A stretch of DNA of 64,000 bases from Prevotellaceae bacterium (GTDB taxonomy: Bacteria; Bacteroidota; Bacteroidia; Bacteroidales; Muribaculaceae), in the NCBI GenBank assembly GCA_021772015.1, contig JAETNS010000004.1, positions 142,456 to 206,455 of the forward strand, written 5' to 3'. Every line of letters begins with the position of its first letter. The first letter of the stretch is position 1. Shown piece after piece: positions 27,198 through 35,669 of this stretch. The notes under the pieces were generated by a model that was not told the origin of the DNA, made no database searches, and saw only the letters and a program-made list of their open reading frames with translations. The position numbers and the translations under genes are program-made.

Positions 27198-28319
27198 TTA
27201 TTCGTAAATTTTAGTGGTTTGACGTCGTTCCCTTGAATTGATCGAAATGGTAAGCAGCATGTTTACGCCCACCCAGAAAACGAGGTCGCAGACAAACAGC
27301 AATGTTATGTCCATGAATTCAGAAAGCCAGTAGTTGGCACCTATGAGCAGGGCAGAAGAGCCAACTATCGTCATCATGGCTTTGCGTTGGGTCAACCCCG
27401 CCGCGAGAAGTTTATGATGTATATGGGACTTGTCAGGAAGAAAAGGATTGCGGCCAGCCCGTACTCGGTGAAGATAAACCCTTACTACATCAAGACACGG
27501 TATAAGTAACGGCGCGAATGCCACTATCGCAGGGTTAGACCTGCTTGGAAGATAATCTATAGAGCAAATCTCAATACTCATCACGCTCAAGAACAGACCG
27601 ATTGTCAACGCTCCGGTGTCTCCCATGAATATCTTACGACGTTTGGTGGCATCGCCAAACACATTGTAGAAGAAGAACGGAAGCAAAGCCCCGAGCGTCG
27701 CCACAGCCATGGCCGAAAAAATGTAGTGTTCCGACTGGAAGAAGACATATGCATAGAAACAGCAGGCGATCGCACTGAGACCTGATGCCAGACCATCTAT
27801 CCCGTCAATCAGGTTTATCGAGTTGATTATGAAGACTATGACCAGTCCGGTAAGCAATATCGATAATCCAAACGGCATATGCGATATTCCCATGAAACCA
27901 TGCAGACTATCTATTCTCATTCCACCGATCATCACCAGCCCCGCGGCAATTATCTGCATTACAAACTTTGCCCCGTAACGTACCCCGACAAGATCATCAG
28001 CCATGCCGGTCAGATAAAGTATTATAGCCCCGCATTCTATAAAGCACAACGGCAGAATATGCTTGTGCACTCGAACCAATATCGACTGGTCTTCCGAAAG
28101 CACCCCTACCCCCAAAAGCAAAAGCAATGCGAAAAGAATCGACGGGAAAAACGCGATGCCTCCCAGACGAGGGATCTCCGTCTTGTGAATCTTGCGCGGG
28201 TCAGGCGTGTCAAATAAGTTCTTACGAAACGCGATAAGCAGGATCTGGGGTATGATCACTCCGGTAAGAGCAGCCACACATGCGAAGACCAAAAAATCAA
28301 TTAATAGCCATTGTATCAT
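27198..28319 (-). CDS. WecA/MraY-type undecaprenyl-phosphate sugar-1-phosphate transferase
   Basis: A 373-residue polytopic enzyme that starts the repeat unit by moving a HexNAc-1-phosphate from its UDP donor to undecaprenyl phosphate. Family motifs in order are KIHKTEIPRLGGIAF, GMADDLVGVRYGAKF, NSINLIDGIDGLASG, FMGDTGALTIG and the cytoplasmic DKSHIHHKLL. ATG at 28319 preferred over a TTG at 28334. This looks like the priming enzyme of the locus, as no PglC/WbaP-type enzyme is visible. Confidence 0.92.
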   Translation of the reverse strand: MIQWLLIDFLVFACVAALTGVIIPQILLIAFRKNLFDTPDPRKIHKTEIPRLGGIAFFPSILFALLLLLGVGVLSEDQSILVRVHKHILPLCFIECGAIILYLTGMADDLVGVRYGAKFVMQIIAAGLVMIGGMRIDSLHGFMGISHMPFGLSILLTGLVIVFIINSINLIDGIDGLASGLSAIACCFYAYVFFQSEHYIFSAMAVATLGALLPFFFYNVFGDATKRRKIFMGDTGALTIGLFLSVMSIEICSIDYLPSRSNPAIVAFAPLLIPCLDVVRVYLHRVRAGRNPFLPDKSHIHHKLLAAGLTQRKAMMTIVGSSALLIGANYWLSEFMDITLLFVCDLVFWVGVNMLLTISINSRERRQTTKIYE

Positions 28320-28374
28320 TTGAATAACGTGCAAAGTGAATCAATATGATTTTGACACCAGCCATATCTGAAGA

Positions 28375-29478
28375 TTAGGCAAACGGTGTCTTGAATCTTT
28401 TCGATCTAATAGATGAAAACATATGAAGCATAAAAGCCAACGACTGACAAAGCCATTTAAACAACAGTTTCCTTAATGGATCAAGGCAAACGCATAACAT
28501 ATAAATAGCAGCAAAATATATCAACGCCAATAGAAGGGACACGCTTGGATGTTGGTTGATAATCTCACATCCATAAACATAGAGTCCATAAACATAGGAA
28601 TGATGATGAAGACAATAAATCGAAAAAGCAGAAGCCGCCACAAGATTGATCGGCTTTGAAGCTTTCACCTTTATTTTTGAAAAAAACAAAAATAAATATA
28701 TCGCCTGTATAATGATAAACGGGTCAAGATATCCATAAACGCTCTTTCTGATACCAAGATACAACGTGACAATGCTCGTCAACACCAAAAATACGCCTAT
28801 TCCAAGATATATCAGCAAGTCATATGAGGCTGGCAAAGAAAACACTGGTATCTTATAACGCCTGATATAAGCCCCGATAAGATAAAGTCCGGCAAGACTT
28901 ACCATGCTCATCCCTTCATTAAATTCCTCGTCTAAAAGAAGATACCCATATAAAGTGCTGACTACATAAAAAACAATAATGAAGCGGCCAAGTCGTTGCT
29001 TATCGCAATCGTCTATGAATTTATTCAATATCGGCGCAAAAAGATATAAAACAAGGTATGCAGATATGAACCATCGCTCCGTGAATGTCGCATGGATTGG
29101 ATTTGCCTCAAGGTTCACATGATCGCCTAATCCATGATATTGAGCGAAATATCCTATCAGCCAAGCAATCCCTCCATAGAACAATATCTGAAACAACAAC
29201 CCGCTGATCGATCTGAATTTCCACTTTATACCAAAATATCCGGAAATAAGAATAAAGCAGTTAACACACACGAATGCTATGCTTCGTAGCTCAAGGTTCA
29301 AACATACGGACCAGAAATCTGTCCTTATTGTCTCGGGGGTAGGGGTCAATCTCGAAGGAACATAATGAATCAAGAGGACCAACAGCATAGATACTATGCG
29401 CAAAAGCTCTAAGTTGCTATCTCTTAAAGCCTTACGACAAATAGGGGGGGGTAATTGAGCTTGTGACGGGATTATCAT
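28375..29478 (-). CDS. Acyltransferase family 3 membrane protein with in-frame C8 tract (phase-ON)
   Basis: A 367-residue polytopic O-acyltransferase. The signature SNLELLRIVSMLLVLLIHYVP begins near residue 21. The 20 residues before it are an extension without family similarity, containing three prolines (10-12) encoded by a run of eight C followed by T. The frame is intact as it stands; gain or loss of one C would abolish the protein. It lies between the phosphatase gene and the priming transferase gene, so it may decorate the first sugars or act on exported chains. Substrate unknown. Confidence 0.87.
   Translation of the reverse strand: MIIPSQAQLPPPICRKALRDSNLELLRIVSMLLVLLIHYVPSRLTPTPETIRTDFWSVCLNLELRSIAFVCVNCFILISGYFGIKWKFRSISGLLFQILFYGGIAWLIGYFAQYHGLGDHVNLEANPIHATFTERWFISAYLVLYLFAPILNKFIDDCDKQRLGRFIIVFYVVSTLYGYLLLDEEFNEGMSMVSLAGLYLIGAYIRRYKIPVFSLPASYDLLIYLGIGVFLVLTSIVTLYLGIRKSVYGYLDPFIIIQAIYLFLFFSKIKVKASKPINLVAASAFSIYCLHHHSYVYGLYVYGCEIINQHPSVSLLLALIYFAAIYMLCVCLDPLRKLLFKWLCQSLAFMLHMFSSIRSKRFKTPFA
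29444..29451 (-). repeat. Homopolymeric C8 tract in the acyltransferase 5' region (in frame)
   Basis: Eight G on the plus strand (C8 on the coding strand), encoding Pro10-Pro12. Like the other three capsule tracts, the G strand continues with TAA. Current length keeps the gene ON. Confidence 0.85.
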
Positions 29479-29495
29479 CGGTTATCATCAATGAA

Positions 29496-30218
29496 TCAAT
29501 ATTTATTTTTCTCGAACAACCGCTCAATACCTTCGACAAGCTCTTTAGGCAAGCGCAGTTTTTTCATAGCCTCGAGCTGTACAGGCTTGTGAATGTCAGT
29601 GCCAACATAGTCATACATCTCTTTTTTCAACATAAGTCGGGATATTTTTTCCGCCCTGACACCATAATATCCACCCAAAGAGAGCAAATTCAGCTGGAAA
29701 GCACATCCCATATCTTTCCATGATTCATACTCATCAAAACTCTCCACATATGCATATCGCTCCGGATGGGCGACAAGAGGGGTGTAGCCATTCGATTTTA
29801 TACCTTCGATGGTTTTCACAAAGCCCATCGGCGGATTGAAATATGAGGTCTCGACAAGCAATGTCTTACCACCGGGCCCTATTGGCAGCAACTCCCCAGA
29901 GGCAAGCCGTTTAGCAAAGAGAGTGTCAATCATGTTCTCTGCCGCCAAATGCAATTTTATTTTACCTTGAAAAGCTGTTTCAAGTTCAAGGAAAGCCCGA
30001 CGTAACTTTTCAACGGAGTTAGGCATGTCCTCCATTATATGGGGCGTCAGCCAGACCTCATCAATGCCAAGTTCTTCATATCCTTTGAGAATGGCAAGAG
30101 AATCATCAAGTGTCGTTGCCCCATCATCGACACCCGGAAGAACATGGCTATGCCAGTCAGTCATTCCGCGAAAGTCAAGTGGTATAGGCGCGTTAAAAAG
30201 CTTAGCGATAAATGACAT
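29496..30218 (-). CDS. CpsB/YwqE-type tyrosine-protein phosphatase (PHP family)
   Basis: A 240-residue metal-dependent phosphatase that dephosphorylates BY-kinases. PHP-domain metal ligands appear in order: DWHSHVLPGVDDGATTLDDS near residues 21-40, EVWLTPHIMED near 55-65, LLVETSYFNPP, LVAHPERYAYV and the terminal GTDIHKPVQL. It is the second gene of the operon and is the natural partner of the Wzc kinase. The preceding 213-bp gap holds one arm of an inverted repeat (30320-30339). Confidence 0.9.
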   Translation of the reverse strand: MSFIAKLFNAPIPLDFRGMTDWHSHVLPGVDDGATTLDDSLAILKGYEELGIDEVWLTPHIMEDMPNSVEKLRRAFLELETAFQGKIKLHLAAENMIDTLFAKRLASGELLPIGPGGKTLLVETSYFNPPMGFVKTIEGIKSNGYTPLVAHPERYAYVESFDEYESWKDMGCAFQLNLLSLGGYYGVRAEKISRLMLKKEMYDYVGTDIHKPVQLEAMKKLRLPKELVEGIERLFEKNKY

Positions 30219-30319
30219 GACCTGAAACCTTATCTATCCCGTAAAACAAACGCGATTTCAATACAACGACAATAATCAAGTAAACTGACATTTCAACTCG
30301 AATCCGACCCCATAAAAGT

Positions 30320-30339
30320 TGTGGTGCCTGCAGGGAATC
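30320..30339. repeat. Inverted repeat, left arm
   Basis: TGTGGTGCCTGCAGGGAATC. Its reverse complement recurs at 31457-31475 with one base missing. The two arms bracket upxY and the capsule promoter, a 1.1-kb interval. Confidence 0.6.
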
Positions 30340-30431
30340 AGATGATGTTATGCCATTCATAAATAGCACTCACACGCTCTTGAACAGCCGGAATGGTGAT
30401 TTTTAGTCAAATACATCACGAAACATAAGAG

Positions 30432-30968
30432 TCAGACAAACTCTATGAAATCCGGGGAAACCTCAACTGCTACCGAAATGAGATCCGGTATTTCAATGAT
30501 CAACCTGCGTTTCCTCATCCCTTTCACTGACAATAATCGTCCTTCCAATTTGTCGAAAAGGCCGCCAACAATACGTACCTGCCTGCCATACATGGCTCTT
30601 GTTAATTCGCCGGGCTTATAGAACAACGGAGTCTCCGTTTTATTAACCGCAAGCATGAACTGGTTCATCTCTTTCGTCCTGACCGTCATAGGTTCGCTTT
30701 TCGGCTTGCCGAGGAGAAACCTGTATTGCAATCGCGGGAACTTATCAACAAACGAATCCAAAACCTCCTTAGACTCGTAAACGAACAAAAGATCTTGAAT
30801 CACCGGAACAGACCTTCTTTGTTGCCGCCCGCAAATGGTCAAAATCATCTGAGTCATCGGGGTAAAGACCTCCAGACCGGCTTCAGCAAGCTCATGGATA
30901 GCAAGGACATTGGAATTACGACGCTTCAAATCGCGCATCACAAACCACTTCTTTTCGGAGGGAGTCAT
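30432..30968 (-). CDS. upxY: UpxY-family transcription antiterminator (NusG-like)
   Basis: A 178-residue NusG N-terminal-domain protein. It starts with KKWFVMRDLKRRNSNVLAI (the NGN opening) and continues with the variable region; the C-terminal part includes MYGRQVRIVGGLFDKLEGRL, the KOW-like turn. In Bacteroides the UpxY proteins prevent premature termination in the long leader of their own capsule operon. Here it is the first gene behind the promoter at 31169-31200, as in that model. No upxZ-like inhibitor gene follows; the next gene is the CpsB phosphatase. Confidence 0.9.
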   Translation of the reverse strand: MTPSEKKWFVMRDLKRRNSNVLAIHELAEAGLEVFTPMTQMILTICGRQQRRSVPVIQDLLFVYESKEVLDSFVDKFPRLQYRFLLGKPKSEPMTVRTKEMNQFMLAVNKTETPLFYKPGELTRAMYGRQVRIVGGLFDKLEGRLLSVKGMRKRRLIIEIPDLISVAVEVSPDFIEFV

Positions 30969-31168
30969 AATGTCGTTTTGTGGATTCAGGGTAATTCTTC
31001 AAATCCTGCCTGGAATCACAAATATATGATAGCCAAGCAGTTATCAATTTGTACCAAAAAGAAAGGGAATGTTTATAACGATTGGATAACCTTATTGTCT
31101 TTACCTTGCCTTTGCCTCTATATAATAGGCTGTTGTTAAGTTACAAACCTATTTCCCTTACGAGAGTG

Positions 31169-31200
31169 CAAAGTTAGCAATTTTAATTGAAACAATCAAT
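31169..31200 (-). promoter_or_regulatory. Capsule operon promoter
   Basis: On the minus strand ATTG (31200-31197) is separated by 20 bases from TAACTTTG (31176-31169). This matches the Bacteroidota -33 (TTTG) and -7 (TAnnTTTG) consensus and spacing, with one mismatch in the -33 box. An inverted repeat (ATTGAAA...TTTCAAT, 31186-31208) overlaps the -33 region and could be an operator. Confidence 0.75.
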
Positions 31201-31456
31201 ATTTCAATCAAGCTTGTTGCTATAATAGACACAATCCATAGCCAATTTGTCAACTTAATATGTATTGCATAGATTAACCATCTTGATTTCCAGCAACTGT
31301 ATATCAGGCTAAAAATTAACAGATTGCATTATGGGAAAGACACCTGACGGATCACTTGTCATCCCATATACCAATGAAAACCAGCCAAAAATATTAAAAT
31401 GGCGTACAACGTTGAGCTTTACAAGCTGTCAGGTATATGGATTAACACCACAACGC

Positions 31457-31475
31457 GATTCCTGCAGGCACCACA
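31457..31475. repeat. Inverted repeat, right arm
   Basis: Reverse complement of 30320-30339 apart from one missing base. It lies between the capsule promoter and the hairpin at 31479, outside the promoter. Confidence 0.6.
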
Positions 31476-31478
31476 TAA

Positions 31479-31507
31479 GACCGCTAATTCTCTACGAGTT
31501 AGCGGTC
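31479..31507. terminator. Strong hairpin, probable terminator
   Basis: A 12-bp stem (GACCGCTAATTC paired with GAGTTAGCGGTC, one G-T wobble) with a five-base loop, followed on the plus strand by TTTCTTT. On the minus strand it lies downstream of the recombinase gene and could insulate the capsule promoter from it. Confidence 0.6.
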
Positions 31508-31531
31508 TTTCTTTCGCCCCTGTCGCTCCAA

Positions 31532-31554
31532 GTCACCACAAAAATCACCACGTT
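31532..31554. repeat. Direct repeat flanking the recombinase, left copy
   Basis: A 23-nt sequence starting GTCACCAC and ending TCACCACGTT. It is 19/23 identical to 33370-33392 in the same orientation; the differences are all in the central five bases. Could be an attachment site or an arm-type binding site. Confidence 0.55.
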
Positions 31555-31767
31555 ATATCTAAATTACTGATTTATCGTAAGTTTTACATAATGCAACGCA
31601 TGACAGCCTAATAATACAATGTGATAATACATTGGTAATCAACCCATCATTCATCGCCGGCCATATTCATTCGCTGACATTCGACCCCATCCAATCGTCT
31701 AAAATCTAAACTTCAACAAGTGTTAACCATATCCTGATAGCTAAAAATATGGTGACCTCAACCGATT

Positions 31768-33231
31768 TTACCACATCTCACTCTCTTTCTTAGACATAGC
31801 GGCGATTTCGTCAGCTATCTCTTCGGAGGATAGCTTGATATATTCCATGAATGTCTTCTGGGTCTTGTGGCCGCTGACGTGCATCATCTGAAACATGGTG
31901 TATCGGTGGCTGAGGTACATATTGGTGATGCCGGTGCGTCGGGCAGTGTGGCTTGTCACACAGGCGTAGCGGGGAACAATCACGTTGCCGTTAAGATCGG
32001 TCTCAGCCTCCTTGCCCTCTTTCTTCAATGCCTCTTTCTGCTTCATCGTCAACTTGGTCGGAACTTTCTCCTTGAGCGTAGGCACGGTTTCCGACAAATC
32101 TTTTAGGATATTCTTGATGTAGCGGTTCAAGACCTGCTCGTTGGCTCTCGGAATGTTGTAGCCATATTTCTCGCAGATTGCTATCAGGTTGTCGTTGAGA
32201 ATCGGGATGGTCACCTCTGTCTTGGTCTTCTGCTGGACTATGCGGATTATGCGTGTGCCTCGCCGGGTGGTCTCGAAACAATCGGCATTGAGATTATTGT
32301 AATCGCTCACTCGCTGACAGGTATAACAACCGATGAGAAAAACATCACGGATATGGTCGTTCTTCCCGGTCAGCGGCATTTCATAGAGGGCTTGTAGTTC
32401 GGATTCTGTCAGATAGATTTCAACAGCCTTCTCCCTGTCCTCAATCTTCTTCTTGACAATCAGAGAGGCGGCTCGTTGGTTGTCGTGAACTCCGTCGGTG
32501 AAAGCTGCATTTATCAACGCTTTCAGATTGGTCAGATGCTTGTTGACAACCTTCGCCATGTAACCGTGTCGTTGCAGATAGTTGATGTAGCGGGTTACGA
32601 AAACACGGTTGATGTCAGCCCAGCCGAACTGATGCATCGGGTCGAAGCCTTCATAGACACCGATAAAACTTTTCCACGCCTTGACGGTTCCCGGCGCATA
32701 GTCATCGCTGCCGATTTTTCGTGCGCCACTCTTGATGTCATCGACAAACTGAATCAGGAACGGCCAGATAAGACAGTTCTTCTCATCCTCAATTCGCTTC
32801 CTTTCCTTGGCACGTCTGCGGGCTTTTTCTCTCGCCGCCGATTTTTTCGCAAGCTCCTTGCGCTCGGCTTCGGCGGCTTCCTCTTTTGCCCGGCGTTCGG
32901 CCTCGACTTTTTCAGGTTCGGAAATATAACGCACATCCATGCTGAGAGCCTCACGATCAAAGTTTACCTTTGCAAGATGAGCCTTGACGATACCCTCAAT
33001 CTGTGTCAATTTTGCGTGGAGCGGATAATTCTTCTTCTGATGTGCCAGCCATTCACGAGGCGAAGCAGTCGCCTTCTGCCAGTCGGCTACCTCCACCTGA
33101 AGCATGGTCGAAACAAGGACATCAATCTTGCGCGTGTGTATTCGTATGAACAATGTCGCGGTATTTTTTTTCAAGTCCTTGGTGCGGACATGAAACGGGG
33201 TCAATTTTCTTGCAGAGGAAGTTGTTGCCAT
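31768..33231 (-). CDS. Tyrosine-type site-specific recombinase
   Basis: A recombinase of about 487 residues. The N-terminal arm-binding part (MATTSSARKLTPFHVRTKD) and a lysine/arginine-rich, coiled-coil-like stretch precede the SAM-like core-binding domain. The catalytic domain shows the first Arg in CYTCQRVSDY, H-x-x-R in SHTARRTGIT, the later His in VSGHKTQKTF and the nucleophile Tyr in FMEYIKLS. I chose the ATG at 33231 rather than the ORF start at 33324, because MATTSSARK is the usual opening. Genes of this type lie upstream of many Bacteroides capsule loci. Direct repeats (31532-31554, 33370-33392) flank it, so it may invert capsule DNA or be a small mobile cassette. Confidence 0.88.
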   Translation of the reverse strand: MATTSSARKLTPFHVRTKDLKKNTATLFIRIHTRKIDVLVSTMLQVEVADWQKATASPREWLAHQKKNYPLHAKLTQIEGIVKAHLAKVNFDREALSMDVRYISEPEKVEAERRAKEEAAEAERKELAKKSAAREKARRRAKERKRIEDEKNCLIWPFLIQFVDDIKSGARKIGSDDYAPGTVKAWKSFIGVYEGFDPMHQFGWADINRVFVTRYINYLQRHGYMAKVVNKHLTNLKALINAAFTDGVHDNQRAASLIVKKKIEDREKAVEIYLTESELQALYEMPLTGKNDHIRDVFLIGCYTCQRVSDYNNLNADCFETTRRGTRIIRIVQQKTKTEVTIPILNDNLIAICEKYGYNIPRANEQVLNRYIKNILKDLSETVPTLKEKVPTKLTMKQKEALKKEGKEAETDLNGNVIVPRYACVTSHTARRTGITNMYLSHRYTMFQMMHVSGHKTQKTFMEYIKLSSEEIADEIAAMSKKESEMW

Positions 33232-33369
33232 ATTTTCCAAGTTGGTAAAATTTGAATGGTGACGTTTGCAATCATTCACAGTCAGCCATTTTGGTTCTGC
33301 AACCCCGAAGGACTCGCGGGACAAAGGTTCCGCGAATATAACAGCTCAAACCGCTATTTGTCAAGTCGG

Positions 33370-33392
33370 GTCACCACGTAGGTCACCACGTT
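33370..33392. repeat. Direct repeat flanking the recombinase, right copy
   Basis: Two GTCACCACG-type units spaced 12 bases apart, 19/23 identical to 31532-31554. It lies about 140 bases upstream of the recombinase start, in the gap before the O-acetyltransferase gene. Confidence 0.55.
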
Positions 33393-33430
33393 TTTTGAAT
33401 ACCCACGAAAGTTGAGATCAACGAAGCTAA

Positions 33431-33991
33431 TCAGAAGTAGTTATCGTCGCCGGATGGATCAAAGGAGCGGAGCACCTTGGCGGGATTGCCGGCCACTATG
33501 GTATTGGGAGCGACATCCCGGGTCACAACCGCCGCAGCCCCGACCACAGCGTTTTCCCCGACCGTTACTCCGGGAAGGATAGTAGCCCCCGCTCCTATCC
33601 ATGCACCTTTGCATATCCGTACAGGAGCAAGGGTTATGACCTCACGGTCGCGCAGGTCGTGGTTGTTCGACAGTATCTGCACATTGGCGGCCAACTGGGC
33701 ATTGTCCTCGATGGTTATGCCACCTGATCCCATAAGGAGTATGCCGTCCATTATGAAGACATTTTTGCCAATGGTTATGCGGCTCGCACCGACTACTGTC
33801 AGAGGAGGCATCATATAACTTCCTTCCCCTATATTGCCATAGAAAAGCTCATTGACGAGATTATTATACTCCTCGCCGAGAGGCATTGTCTGCTTGAGAC
33901 GGAAACAAAGCTGACGGTTGCGAATGGTCTCGTTGGCATGATCGATATCGGTACGCAAGTCTATGCGACCTGATTCTTTCGGTTCTGACAT
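33431..33991 (-). CDS. Maltose O-acetyltransferase-like sugar acetyltransferase
   Basis: A 186-residue acetyl-CoA-dependent O-acetyltransferase of the Maa/NodL/LacA type. The N-terminal helix region is followed by hexapeptide turns (ITIGKNVFIMDG, ITIEDNAQLAANV, ICKGAWIGAGATI, VTVGENAVVGAAAVV) and the terminal loop NTIVAGNPAKVLR. The catalytic His lies in SNNHDLRDRE. I used the ATG at 33991, with the TTG at 34018 as the longer alternative. It sits 82 bases downstream of gpmI on the same strand and outside the capsule operon, so a capsule role is not implied. Confidence 0.88.
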   Translation of the reverse strand: MSEPKESGRIDLRTDIDHANETIRNRQLCFRLKQTMPLGEEYNNLVNELFYGNIGEGSYMMPPLTVVGASRITIGKNVFIMDGILLMGSGGITIEDNAQLAANVQILSNNHDLRDREVITLAPVRICKGAWIGAGATILPGVTVGENAVVGAAAVVTRDVAPNTIVAGNPAKVLRSFDPSGDDNYF

Positions 33992-34073
33992 GATGAATGA
34001 GTCGTGATTGCAACGCAAGTGGCCAGACGTTTCCGTCGGCCACTTGCGTTAAGTATGATAGTAATTACAGAAA

Positions 34074-35591
34074 TCAGCCCTCGATAAGGTTATGGCCCGT
34101 CATCTCCTTGGGTTGGGGCAGCCCCATGATATGGAGGATGGTAGGAGCGACATCGGCAAGGATACCGTTCTCCACTTTTGCCTGCTTGTCGGCGGTCACG
34201 TAGACGCAGGGAACGGGGTTGAGCGAGTGAGCTGTGTTAGGTGTGCCGTCGGCATTGACCGCGTGGTCGGCATTGCCGTGATCAGCTATGATGATGACCT
34301 CGTAATCGTTTGCCTTAGCTGCTTCTACCACCTCTTTGACGCATTTGTCAACGGCCTCGACGGCTTTTTGGATAGCGGGGTAAACACCCGTATGGCCTAC
34401 CATGTCGCCGTTTGCGAAATTGACTACAATGAAGTCATATTTCTTGGTATCGATCGCGTCGCGCAGCTTGTCGGCTACTTCGGGAGCCGACATTTCAGGC
34501 TTAAGGTCATAAGTGGCGACTTTTGGGGAAGGTACGAGAATACGGTCCTCCCCATCGAACGGAGTCTCGCGGCCACCGTTGAAGAAGAATGTCACATGGG
34601 CATACTTCTCGGTCTCTGCGATATGGAGCTGTTTCTTGCCAAGCGATGAAAGATACTCACCGATGGTGTTGTCGACGTTCTCCTTGGGAAAAAGGATGTG
34701 GACACCTGTGAAAGACGCGTCATACGGAGTCATGCAATAATACTGCAGTCCCGGGATCGTCTTCATCCCTTCTTCCGGCATATCGTGCTGGGTCAAAGCT
34801 ACGGTGATCTCCTTGGCGCGGTCGTTGCGATAGTTGAAGAATATCACAGCGTCCCCCTCCTTGATCGTCCCGTCTACGGTGGAGTTGTTGATGGGCTTGA
34901 CGAACTCGTCGGTCACACCGTCATCATAGCTCTGCTGCATGGCCTCGACCATGTCGGTTGCCTGTTTGCCGATGCCGTCAACCAACAGGTCATAAGCGAC
35001 CTTGACGCGGTCCCAACGTTTGTCACGGTCCATTGCATAGTACCGGCCGATGATTGAGGCAATGACAGCACCTGTCTCCTTGCAATGCTCGGTAAGCTGC
35101 TCGATGAAACCTTTGCCGGAACGGGGATCCGTGTCACGTCCATCCATGAAACAATGGATGTAGACTTTCTCCAATCCATATTTCTTGGCGATATCACAGA
35201 GAGCGAAAATGTGCTCGAACGACGAGTGAACGCCACCGGTGGAGGTCAGCCCCATGAAATGCATGGCCTTTCCCGATTCCTTGGCGTATGAGAAGGCATT
35301 CTTTATCTCCGGATTGTCAAGAATTGATCCGGAAGCTATCGCCTTGTTGATCTTGACCAGATCCTGGTAAAGCACACGGCCTGCGCCGATATTGAGATGT
35401 CCGACCTCGGAGTTACCCATCTGACCGTCAGGCAGTCCGACATTCTCGCCGGAAGCCTGAAGCTCCGAATGGGGATATGTCTTGACCAGATAATCCCAAT
35501 AGGGGGTCGGAGTGGAGTAAATCGCGTCGCTGTGGGTGTGGTTTCCTATTCCCCAGCCGTCGAGGATCATAAGTAAAGCTTTATGTGCCAT
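34074..35591 (-). CDS. gpmI: 2,3-bisphosphoglycerate-independent phosphoglycerate mutase
   Basis: A 505-residue Mn-dependent glycolytic enzyme interconverting 3- and 2-phosphoglycerate. The N-terminus [11 protein letters not shown] carries a metal ligand; the catalytic serine is in [26 protein letters not shown] and the C-terminal IADHGNADH metal site are present. Length is normal. It lies downstream of fumarase, separated by a strong hairpin at 35621-35653, so it is probably a separate transcript, perhaps including the acetyltransferase gene that follows it. Confidence 0.95.
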   Translation of the reverse strand: MAHKALLMILDGWGIGNHTHSDAIYSTPTPYWDYLVKTYPHSELQASGENVGLPDGQMGNSEVGHLNIGAGRVLYQDLVKINKAIASGSILDNPEIKNAFSYAKESGKAMHFMGLTSTGGVHSSFEHIFALCDIAKKYGLEKVYIHCFMDGRDTDPRSGKGFIEQLTEHCKETGAVIASIIGRYYAMDRDKRWDRVKVAYDLLVDGIGKQATDMVEAMQQSYDDGVTDEFVKPINNSTVDGTIKEGDAVIFFNYRNDRAKEITVALTQHDMPEEGMKTIPGLQYYCMTPYDASFTGVHILFPKENVDNTIGEYLSSLGKKQLHIAETEKYAHVTFFFNGGRETPFDGEDRILVPSPKVATYDLKPEMSAPEVADKLRDAIDTKKYDFIVVNFANGDMVGHTGVYPAIQKAVEAVDKCVKEVVEAAKANDYEVIIIADHGNADHAVNADGTPNTAHSLNPVPCVYVTADKQAKVENGILADVAPTILHIMGLPQPKEMTGHNLIEG

Positions 35592-35620
35592 TTTTTAATA
35601 TCTATCGTTTCAAGGTTGAA

Positions 35621-35653
35621 ACTCGCGCCGGAAACATAATTTCCGGCGCGAGT
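35621..35653 (-). terminator. Terminator hairpin after fumarase
   Basis: Perfect 14-bp stem (ACTCGCGCCGGAAA and its complement) around a five-base loop, 16 bases beyond the fumarase stop. No long T run follows. Confidence 0.7.
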
Positions 35654-35669
35654 CATATTGTCATGTCAG

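Larger units (their letters stand above)
30969..31767. other. Regulatory intergenic region between recombinase and upxY
   Basis: About 800 bases with no convincing gene. On the minus strand it holds the capsule promoter (31169-31200) and then a leader of roughly 190 nt up to the upxY start, the place where UpxY is expected to act. Further upstream are an inverted-repeat arm (31457-31475), a strong hairpin (31479-31507) and a recombinase-flanking direct repeat (31532-31554). Two short plus-strand ORFs (31331-31570, 31399-31611) have no recognisable similarity. Confidence 0.7.

Noticed and set aside
31451..31480. Possible tRNA 3' end (T-arm-like sequence) as recombinase attachment site
   Set aside because: On the minus strand it begins like a T-arm, but the following bases do not match and no cloverleaf can be formed.
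31331..31611. Plus-strand ORFs upstream of the capsule promoter as genes
   Set aside because: They overlap each other in different frames, match no family I know, and cover the repeats and hairpin, so they are probably chance ORFs.
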